From positions 1-5,210 of the forward strand of contig DLVS01000825.1 in the NCBI GenBank assembly GCA_003445095.1: a stretch of 5,210 nt of DNA, written 5' to 3'. Position numbers and translations under genes: made by a program. This DNA comes from Verrucomicrobiales bacterium (GTDB lineage: Bacteria; Verrucomicrobiota; Verrucomicrobiia; Limisphaerales; UBA9464). Numbering within the stretch: the stretch's first letter is position 1; the number at the start of each line of letters is the position of its first letter. The notes beneath the pieces were generated by a model. That model saw nothing but the letters and a program-made list of their open reading frames with translations. It was not told the DNA's origin and searched no databases. This document shows, piece after piece, positions 1 to 5,210 of this stretch.

Positions 1-2092
1 GGAGAACTCCGATGGCCTTTGGTTGGTGGGGGAGCAGGAGGGCGCTCAGCGGCTCGGGAAACTGGTTGCCCGCGGCGAAGTCGTGACTTGGGAAACGGTC
101 GAAGCGAAGGGGCTCGCCGAACTCTCGGAGGTTCATTCGATCCATGGGGACGGCCACGTGCTGACCCTCTGCGGCGACTCCACCGTTTTTGAGCTCAACA
201 CGGACCAGCTCAAGCCGGCCTATCGGCTCGATCCACCGAAACTGATGTTCACCTACCGCGATCGCTCGACTGGGACCACCCTCACCAAGTCCGCTCCACC
301 AGGAGAACTGGCGGTGGAAGAAAGCGGGCTGGCGTTTAGCGGCGCACTCCCGTTCGACGAATTCGGCGAGAAGCCTCGTTACGAACGGCGACTGCGACCC
401 AGCGAGACCAATTGGTTGTCGACGAAAATCAGCGAGCGGGTGAGCTATCCTTCGCTTTCACCCCTGAGCTACACCCTCGAAGTGCGCGCGACTCATCTCG
501 GCCATACCGGCCCGGTGGCTGCCTACACGTTTACCGTATTGCCCCCCTGGTATGCCACCGCTCCGGCGGCGGCTGGGTATCTGGTGACTGCGGCTTTCGC
601 GTTCTACGGCTTGTATCGTCTGCGAACCCACAACCTGCGCCGCCGCACCGCGGAGCTAGAGCGAATTGTGCAAGAGCGCACCCACGCCCTCGCCGAGGCC
701 AGTGCGGCTAAGACGGAATTCCTCGCTTCGATGTCGCACGAAATTCGCAACCCGATGAACGGAGTCATTGGGCTCGTGGAAATCTTGCGCGAGCGACCCG
801 CCTCTCCCCGACAGGCGCACACCTTGAAGCTCCTGCACCACTGCGCCGATCAGTTGCGCACCACCGTCGACGACATCCTGGACTTTTCGAAAATAGAAGC
901 GGGGCGAATCGAGCTTGAGACCGTCAAGTTCGATCTGCGAGACACCCTTGAGGCGGCTGCCGCAACCGTCGATCCGAGCCGAGCGAAGATTCGTTTTGTG
1001 GATCCACCGGCGGATGGTGTTTGGCTTATTGGCGACCTTGGCAAACTCCGCCAGATTTTCGCCAATTACCTTAACAACGCTTTGAAATACGGCGTACCTC
1101 CGAGCGCCCGGGTGAGCACGCTGTTGACGAACACCGAGGCCGGGCTGCGGCTCACGCTCGGGGTGGCGAGTTCCGGACCGACGATCCCGAAAGACACGCT
1201 TGACGGCTTTTTTGAGAGTTTTACGCGCGGGAGCGAGGCGATCGAGAGGAACATCCGCGGCACTGGCCTCGGTCTCGCCATTTGCCGCAAGTACGCGCAA
1301 GCGATGGGGGGCGAGGTTGGCGCAGTGAGCGCCAATGGTGAAACGACGTTTTACCTCGACGTCCCGTTTGCCCGCGCCAACGAGCAGACACCCGCGGCCA
1401 CGCCGGCGCCGCCGAGCACCCTGCCGGCAAAGGCGCTAGCGATCGAGGACGAGGGCTACAACCGGATCGTCCTGGGCAGCATTCTCGCGAAGATGAACTA
1501 CACCGTTGACTGGGCGACGACTGGCGAAGAGGCCCTGAAGCTCGCGCGGGAAAACGGTTACGACGTGATCTTCACGGATTACCGGCTGCCCGACACCAAT
1601 GGCGTCGAACTAACCAAGAAGATTCTCAAGCTGTGCTCCAACCCGACGCCCGCCGTGTTCGCGGTCACCGCTTACTCCACGAAGGAACGCCGCGAAGAGT
1701 GCCTTAACGCCGGCATGTCTGGCTTCATCAGTAAGCCGATCACCTTGGAGAAACTCCGCACGACATTAGCGAGCTGGGGGGAGCACCGACTCGCCACGAT
1801 TTCCTTGGAGACATCGCACCGACTAGCTCTCAACCCTGTTTCCGCGCCACAACCGTCGGCTGAAATCGCTACGGCCTGGGAAGAGCTCGAGCGCACCGCC
1901 GCTCGCGACCCCAAGCGCGCCGCCGAACTTGCGCACCGATTGAACAATGCTTGTCGCGCCGATGGCTTCACCGACGTGGCCGAGCAACTGGAACTCTTGG
2001 AAGGCGCGCTTGAACGCGGCGAGCCCGCAGAGCCCTTCCTGCGCGCTTGCGACCAGTTTCTATGCGCTACTGCAACCGAGCCACCGTCGTGA
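1..2092 (+). CDS. Hybrid sensor histidine kinase (propeller end, Y_Y_Y, TM, HisKA, HATPase_c, REC, Hpt-like), 5'-truncated
   Basis: This is a membrane sensor kinase that probably detects an extracytoplasmic ligand and autophosphorylates on histidine. The frame is open from base 2, so the N-terminus lies upstream; TTG at 23 is not a credible start because the preceding codons (ENSDGLWL) already read like a propeller blade. A Y_Y_Y-type domain spans about 230-541 (YERRL...W... then LEVRA...FTVLPPWYAT), followed by one membrane helix at about 557-616 and a charged coiled linker. HisKA covers about 700-905, with the H-box SHEIRNPMNG and phospho-His codon at 737. HATPase_c covers about 1030-1375: the N-box (FANYLNNALKYG) and G2 box (RGTGLGLAI) are intact, but the G1 box reads VASSGPTIP and lacks the usual Asp. 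The receiver (about 1430-1785) keeps its acidic pair, Asp (codon 1577), Thr and Lys (codon 1733). The tail (about 1870-2070) resembles an Hpt domain with His at 1934. The 3' end overlaps the opposing regulator gene by 26 bp. Family assignment is secure; the ligand is unknown. Confidence 0.93.
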   Translation, partial: ENSDGLWLVGEQEGAQRLGKLVARGEVVTWETVEAKGLAELSEVHSIHGDGHVLTLCGDSTVFELNTDQLKPAYRLDPPKLMFTYRDRSTGTTLTKSAPPGELAVEESGLAFSGALPFDEFGEKPRYERRLRPSETNWLSTKISERVSYPSLSPLSYTLEVRATHLGHTGPVAAYTFTVLPPWYATAPAAAGYLVTAAFAFYGLYRLRTHNLRRRTAELERIVQERTHALAEASAAKTEFLASMSHEIRNPMNGVIGLVEILRERPASPRQAHTLKLLHHCADQLRTTVDDILDFSKIEAGRIELETVKFDLRDTLEAAAATVDPSRAKIRFVDPPADGVWLIGDLGKLRQIFANYLNNALKYGVPPSARVSTLLTNTEAGLRLTLGVASSGPTIPKDTLDGFFESFTRGSEAIERNIRGTGLGLAICRKYAQAMGGEVGAVSANGETTFYLDVPFARANEQTPAATPAPPSTLPAKALAIEDEGYNRIVLGSILAKMNYTVDWATTGEEALKLARENGYDVIFTDYRLPDTNGVELTKKILKLCSNPTPAVFAVTAYSTKERREECLNAGMSGFISKPITLEKLRTTLASWGEHRLATISLETSHRLALNPVSAPQPSAEIATAWEELERTAARDPKRAAELAHRLNNACRADGFTDVAEQLELLEGALERGEPAEPFLRACDQFLCATATEPPS

Positions 2093-2708
2093 ATCCGCTC
2101 TTCAACGCATAGGCTTGCAGTTCCTGGGCCGTGTGGACGCCGAGTTTCATCATGATGTTGCGCCGGTGGGTTTGCACCGTGCCGGCGCTCGCGCCGATCA
2201 CGGCAGCAACTTCCGTGTCCGAGTAGCCGGAGCCCAGGAAGCACAAGAGCTCCTGCTCGCGGCGCGAGAGGATTTTGTCGAAGCTCTCCGGATTGTTCTC
2301 GAGCTGCCGGCGGCGGTCCACGAAACGTGGGCTGAAAAACGCGCCTCCGGCGGCCACGATCTGAATGGCGGTGAGCAACACCTTCGGATCCTCGTCCTTA
2401 TGCACAAAACCCTGCGCAAAACTCTTGTTCACGCGCTCGACGATGTAGTCCTCGCACGAGGAGGAAAACAACAGCACGGGAGTGGCGATGGACGCCGCCG
2501 ACATCTCGCGCACAATTTCTAGCCCGTCGCCATCGGGCAGCCAGATGTCGAGCAGCAACAAGTCAGCGGCCCGAACCTTATCGAGGTTGGCGCGCAGTTC
2601 GGCGAGCGTGCTCGTCTCAAGGAGGATCTTACCTTGGCATTCCTCAATCAGTAGTTTCCGAATGAGGCCGCGAAACATCACCTGATCTTCGACGAGCACG
2701 AACTTCAT
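2067..2708 (-). CDS. NarL/FixJ-family response regulator (REC + LuxR-type HTH)
   Basis: This is a 213-residue cytoplasmic transcription regulator of normal length for the family. The receiver domain spans residues 2-120: acidic pair E7/D8 (VLVEDQ), phospho-acceptor D54 (LLLLDIWLPDGDG), Ser at the switch position (S82, in LLFSSS) and K104 (VHKDED). A LuxR-type helix-turn-helix follows at about 147-202 (LSRREQELL... DTEVAAVIGASAGTVQTHRR...). All phosphorylation residues are present, so normal activation by a kinase is expected. The ATG start fits because the first receiver strand begins at residue 2; no clear Shine-Dalgarno sequence precedes it. The gene lies tail to tail with the hybrid kinase, overlapping its last 26 bp, which makes that kinase the obvious candidate partner, although they are not in one operon. 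Target genes cannot be read from the window. Confidence 0.95.
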   Translation of the reverse strand: MKFVLVEDQVMFRGLIRKLLIEECQGKILLETSTLAELRANLDKVRAADLLLLDIWLPDGDGLEIVREMSAASIATPVLLFSSSCEDYIVERVNKSFAQGFVHKDEDPKVLLTAIQIVAAGGAFFSPRFVDRRRQLENNPESFDKILSRREQELLCFLGSGYSDTEVAAVIGASAGTVQTHRRNIMMKLGVHTAQELQAYALKSGFTTVARLQ

Positions 2709-2865
2709 CGGGCTGATTTTTGGCCGAACCCCCGGGCTGCCGGCGAGTCGGAAATGCGCCCCATCGAGCCGAGGAGGTGTTCAGTCGGCAGTGAGTTGGC
2801 GAGGGGCTGCTACGCCGAGCTTCAGTCGAATTGCCAATCGTCCGGCACCACCCCAGTATCTCGCC
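2709..2865. other. Divergent intergenic region between regulator and SnoaL-like gene
   Basis: These 157 bp must hold the promoters of the minus-strand response regulator and the plus-strand SnoaL-like gene. I see no convincing -35/-10 pair, no clear operator repeat and no small gene. The only distinct element is AGGAGGT at 2772-2778, described separately. TGTCGA, the candidate ECF42 -35 element found downstream, does not occur here, so there is no sign that the sigma factor controls the SnoaL-like gene. Confidence 0.5.
2772..2778 (+). promoter_or_regulatory. Shine-Dalgarno-like AGGAGGT, possible ribosome binding site
   Basis: The sequence AGGAGGT is close to the perfect anti-16S complement. 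It lies 12 nt upstream of a GTG at 2791 that is in frame with the SnoaL-like gene and would lengthen that protein by 25 residues. The spacing is a little long, and the added residues (starting MSWRGAATPSF) do not look like part of the fold, so the match may be accidental. Confidence 0.3.
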
Positions 2866-3303
2866 ATGCTGGAGAATGAAAATACGGAGATTGTTCGACG
2901 CTGGTTTGAAGAAGTGTGGAATCAACGTCGCTTGGAAACCATCGATGAATTGTTGGCCGACGACGCTGTCGCCTACGACCTCGGGGGCCCTGGCGCAACG
3001 ATTCGAGGAGCGTCGGCGTTTCGCGCCGCGGCAGAGATGCTTCACGCTGCCTTTGGAGAAATGCACTTCGTGGTCGAAGACATTTTCGGTGTGGAGGATC
3101 GCGTGGCCGTGCGACTCGCGGCGCGGCTCCGTCATACGGGCCCACTGGGCCAACTGCCGGCGACGGGTAACGAGGTGACCGTGCCCGTGATGTGCCTGCT
3201 CCGCTTGCGCGACGGGAAAATTATCGAAGGCTGGAACAACTGGGATGTGGCCACGGCGTTACGTGCCGCCGCCGCGCCGCCCACGCAGGTGACGATCTTT
3301 TAG
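2866..3303 (+). CDS. SnoaL-like / ester cyclase-type NTF2-fold protein
   Basis: This is a 145-residue soluble protein of the SnoaL-like (polyketide cyclase-related) group in the NTF2 superfamily, a cone-shaped alpha+beta fold used by small enzymes and ligand-binding proteins. Visible signatures are an N-terminal helix with RRWFEEVWNQRRLETIDELLA (residues 11-31), a G-x-x-x-RG turn (GATIRGASAF), a strand with VVEDIFGVEDRVAVRL (about 69-84), the pattern TGPLGQLPATGNEV (about 91-104), and the closing RDGKIIEGWNNWD (115-127). No signal peptide is seen. ATG at 2866 is chosen because relatives usually begin just before this first helix; a GTG at 2791 with a strong upstream AGGAGGT is the alternative, giving 170 residues. 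Substrate and reaction cannot be inferred: most members of this group are uncharacterised. It lies upstream of, and in the same direction as, the ECF sigma gene, 202 bp away. Confidence 0.85.
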   Translation: MLENENTEIVRRWFEEVWNQRRLETIDELLADDAVAYDLGGPGATIRGASAFRAAAEMLHAAFGEMHFVVEDIFGVEDRVAVRLAARLRHTGPLGQLPATGNEVTVPVMCLLRLRDGKIIEGWNNWDVATALRAAAAPPTQVTIF

Positions 3304-3505
3304 CCAGAGCCTGGAAATGGTTTTGAGGATTACGCGCTCCGGCGTGTTGGTTCGGATGTCCACGCGAGCTTCGTCAGTCGAATCCTCCACGGGTCCAAGA
3401 GGGGAGAGCTTGAAGACCGAAATTCCTTGCCGGTGTAATGCGAGGTGATCCGGCCGGAAGATTTCATTTTGAGTTCTGGCCAAATCGACCAACACCCTTC
3501 GGCCG
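3304..3505. other. Intergenic region with possible minus-strand gene remnant
   Basis: These 202 bp separate the SnoaL-like and sigma factor genes. The plus strand shows no gene, no clear promoter and no Shine-Dalgarno sequence before the sigma start. On the minus strand an open frame covers the whole gap and enters the 3' end of the SnoaL-like gene (3259-3495 from a GTG; the frame stays open somewhat further upstream). Its translation looks protein-like, for example FKLSPLGPVEDSTDEARVDI, with mixed residues and G or C frequent at third codon positions. I do not recognise it, and its overlap with a confident gene argues against a functional protein. It could be a decayed gene fragment or chance. 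Confidence 0.35.
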
Positions 3506-4765
3506 ATGTCGGAAGGCGCGATCGAACAAGTCCGGGAAAGTCTGGATGCCCTTTATCGCGCGGAGTCTGGCCGCATTCTCGCGACGCTCATCCGGTTGCT
3601 TGGGGATTTTGATTTGGCCGAAGATGCGTTGCAGGATGCTTTCGCCGCGGCTTCGGAACGCTGGCCGCAGGATGGCGTGCCGGCCAATCCCCGTGCCTGG
3701 CTCGTTTCCACTGCACGATTCAAGGCCATCGATGCGTTGCGCCGACGGGCCCGATTCGATGCCTCGCAGGAAAAGATCGCGGAACAGTTCGAGACCGGAG
3801 CCGGCGACGCAGCGGTTGACACAGACGTGAGCATTGAAGACGACCGGTTGCGATTGAGTTTCACCTGCTGCCATCCGGCACTGGCGCCGGAAGCCCGCGT
3901 GGCATTGACCTTGCGTGAGGTGTGTGGCCTGACGACCGAGGAGATCGCCCGCGCGCTTCTCACAACGGCGCCCACGCTCGCCCAACGAATTGTGCGGGCC
4001 AAGGCGAAGATTCGCGAAGCACGCATCCCCTATCAGGTGCCGCCCGCGGACGAGTTGCCCGATCGTCTGGGGACGGTGCTGCAAGTGGTCTATCTCGTCT
4101 TCAACGAGGGTTACTTCGCGTCGTCGGGCGAGTTGCTGACACGGTCGGATCTGTCGAGTGAAGCCATTCGGCTCGGACGATTGCTGCTGAAATTATTACC
4201 GGAGCCGGAGGTGATGGGATTGCTTGCGTTGATGCTCTTACAGGAATCGCGCCGCCCAGCCAGAACCTCGCCCACAGGGGAGCTTATCCTATTGGAGAAT
4301 CAGGACCGCTCGCTGTGGAATCGTGAACAAATCACCGAGGGTTTGGAGCTGGTGGAACGGGCATTGTTATCGCGGCGATTCGGTCCCTACACGCTTCAAG
4401 CGGCGATTGCGGCGGTGCATTCCGAGGCGTCCGACGCCGCGTCAACCGACTGGCCGCAAATCGTCGCGCTTTACACCGCCCTAGCGCGGATTGAGACCTC
4501 ACCGGTCGTCGAGTTGAATCGGGCGGTGGCCGTGGCGATGCGCGATGGACCGGAGGCCGGATTGGCGCTGATTGGCGCCATATTCGCGCGCGGCGAGTTG
4601 ACCAATTACGGTCTCGCTCATTCGGCCCGAGCTGATTTGTGCCGACGACTGGGCAGGAAAACCGACGCCCGTTGTTCCTACGAACGGGCTCTGGCGCTCA
4701 CGCGACAGCAACCGGAACGAGTGTTCCTCGAAAAACGGCTTCAGGAATTGGTTGAGAAAAAGTGA
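3506..4765 (+). CDS. ECF sigma factor, ECF42 type, with DUF6596/TPR-like C-terminal extension
   Basis: This is a 419-residue RNA polymerase sigma factor, about twice the usual ECF length because of a large C-terminal extension. The sigma-2 region spans about residues 13-82 ([16 protein letters not shown], then [20 protein letters not shown]). Sigma-4 spans about 112-172, with CCHPAL followed by [19 protein letters not shown] and [12 protein letters not shown]. The DUF6596 region (about 187-288) shows [10 protein letters not shown] and the RPAR...[11 protein letters not shown] block, both typical of ECF42. The remainder (about 315-410) is helical and TPR-like ([20 protein letters not shown], then [10 protein letters not shown]). 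ECF42 factors generally lack an anti-sigma partner, and their extension is thought to govern activity; none is encoded here either. ATG at 3506 is the first ATG after an in-frame stop at 3470, though no Shine-Dalgarno sequence is visible. The DGPF gene 91 bp downstream is the family's standard neighbour and likely target. Confidence 0.95.
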   Translation: MSEGAIEQVRESLDALYRAESGRILATLIRLLGDFDLAEDALQDAFAAASERWPQDGVPANPRAWLVSTARFKAIDALRRRARFDASQEKIAEQFETGAGDAAVDTDVSIEDDRLRLSFTCCHPALAPEARVALTLREVCGLTTEEIARALLTTAPTLAQRIVRAKAKIREARIPYQVPPADELPDRLGTVLQVVYLVFNEGYFASSGELLTRSDLSSEAIRLGRLLLKLLPEPEVMGLLALMLLQESRRPARTSPTGELILLENQDRSLWNREQITEGLELVERALLSRRFGPYTLQAAIAAVHSEASDAASTDWPQIVALYTALARIETSPVVELNRAVAVAMRDGPEAGLALIGAIFARGELTNYGLAHSARADLCRRLGRKTDARCSYERALALTRQQPERVFLEKRLQELVEKK

Positions 4766-4772
4766 AGAGCGT

Positions 4773-4799
4773 TGTCGAACTCCGGAAGTTCCAATCGAC
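4773..4799 (+). promoter_or_regulatory. Candidate ECF42-dependent promoter of the DGPF gene
   Basis: TGTCGA (4773-4778) and CGAC (4796-4799) are separated by 17 bp, a normal ECF promoter spacing. They begin 7 bp after the sigma gene stop and end 57 bp before the DGPF start. As I recall, ECF42 target promoters in Streptomyces have TGTCGA at -35 and a CGA/TC-type -10, which matches. The spacer contains a small dyad, GAACT-CCGGA-AGTTC (4777-4791), which may be chance. A similar TGTCGA-N18-CGA occurs inside the regulator gene at 2276-2302, so the motif alone is not rare; its position is the stronger argument. Confidence 0.5.
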
Positions 4800-4856
4800 T
4801 ATTTGCTGAAGCGGTCAATACGAAGGCCGTCGAAACAACGAGCAAAACGAACACAC

Positions 4857-5210
4857 ATGAAATACATCTGCCTGGGATACATCGAGCCGAACAAGTTTGA
4901 GAACCTGTCTGAATCCGACCGTAACGCGATGGTGGACGACTGCTTTAACTACGACGACGAGTTGCGGAAGAACGGACACTTCGCGGGCGGCGAAGCGCTG
5001 CAAGGCCCGCAATCGGCTACAACCTTGCGTTGGGAGAATGGCAAGGTGTCCATCACCGACGGACCCTACGCCGAAACCAAAGAACAACTGGGCGGCATCC
5101 TGATCCTCGAAGCGCGCGACTTGAATCACGCGATCCAGTTGATGTCGAAACATCCGGGTGTGAAGGCCGGACCGTTCGAGATCCGTCCTGCCGCCGACCT
5201 CACCGAAATG
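4857..5210 (+). CDS. YCII-related DGPF-domain protein, open at window end
   Basis: The window holds 118 codons of this gene without a stop. Family members are roughly 115-145 residues, so the protein is probably nearly complete. It begins [11 protein letters not shown], the typical first strand of the YCII fold. A helix follows ([18 protein letters not shown], about 18-35), then GHFAGGEAL (40-48), the signature [13 protein letters not shown] (68-80; the family name DGPF comes from this block, with Tyr here for Phe), and a C-terminal [11 protein letters not shown]...GPFEIRP segment (91-111). The fold is a small ferredoxin-like alpha/beta barrel related to YciI; its biochemical activity is not established. 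ATG at 4857 is the natural start because the first strand follows at once, though there is no good Shine-Dalgarno sequence. It is very probably expressed under the ECF42 sigma factor encoded just upstream. Confidence 0.93.
   Translation, partial: MKYICLGYIEPNKFENLSESDRNAMVDDCFNYDDELRKNGHFAGGEALQGPQSATTLRWENGKVSITDGPYAETKEQLGGILILEARDLNHAIQLMSKHPGVKAGPFEIRPAADLTEM

Noticed and set aside
656..1300. Long minus-strand open frame (214 codons) inside the hybrid kinase gene
   Set aside because: It lies wholly opposite the HisKA/HATPase coding sequence, whose motifs are clear, and its translation resembles no family. It is expected from GC-rich codon use.
2276..2302. TGTCGA-N18-CGA as a second ECF42 promoter
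   Set aside because: It lies inside the response regulator coding sequence, with no gene start in the plus direction nearby; probably chance.
1947..2522. Plus-strand open frame spanning the end of the kinase gene and the regulator gene
   Set aside because: It is an out-of-frame shadow of two confident genes, with no domain signature.
3304..3325. Possible terminator after the SnoaL-like gene: CCAG-AGC-CTGG followed by a short T run
   Set aside because: The stem has only 4 bp and the T run is only four bases, a few bases away; this is too weak for an intrinsic terminator.
3464..4084. Minus-strand open frame (206 codons) opposite the sigma factor gene
   Set aside because: The plus-strand frame encodes unmistakable sigma-2 and sigma-4 regions; the antisense translation has no recognisable domain.
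4777..4791. Inverted repeat GAACT-CCGGA-AGTTC as operator or terminator
   Set aside because: The arms have only 5 bp and no T run follows. It falls in the spacer of the candidate promoter and is mentioned there, but does not stand as a separate element.

Overview
The window carries five protein genes on GC-rich DNA and looks like an accessory or regulatory part of a chromosome. The layout best fits a Verrucomicrobiota bacterium, perhaps related to Opitutaceae. Those bacteria are rich in hybrid kinases with propeller and Y_Y_Y sensor domains paired with LuxR-type regulators, and also carry ECF sigma / DGPF-protein modules. This placement rests on family distribution and on the look of the proteins, not on a marker gene, so it is tentative.

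Bases 1-2092 (+) hold the C-terminal part of a membrane-bound hybrid histidine kinase, cut by the window start. Its domain order is end of a sensor propeller, Y_Y_Y domain, membrane helix, HisKA, HATPase_c, receiver and a degenerate Hpt-like tail. Facing it, with a 26-bp tail-to-tail overlap, is a NarL/LuxR-type response regulator (2067-2708, -). The pair could form a His-Asp-(His)-Asp signalling route, but two kinase modules (the ATP-binding G1 box and the Hpt motif) depart from consensus.

After a short divergent intergenic region come three co-directional genes: a small SnoaL/NTF2-fold protein (2866-3303), an ECF sigma factor of the ECF42 type with the long DUF6596/TPR-like C-terminal extension (3506-4765), and a YCII-related DGPF protein (4857 to the window end, open at the edge). 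ECF42 factors are known to sit beside DGPF genes and to activate them. The 91-bp gap between the two genes contains TGTCGA-N17-CGAC, a candidate ECF42 promoter. No anti-sigma factor gene is visible, which is usual for this group, where the C-terminal extension is thought to control the sigma factor.

The 202-bp gap between the SnoaL-like gene and the sigma gene has no clear gene, but its minus strand has an open, protein-like reading frame that may be a remnant. I saw no rRNA, tRNA, CRISPR array, insertion sequence or convincing intrinsic terminator.
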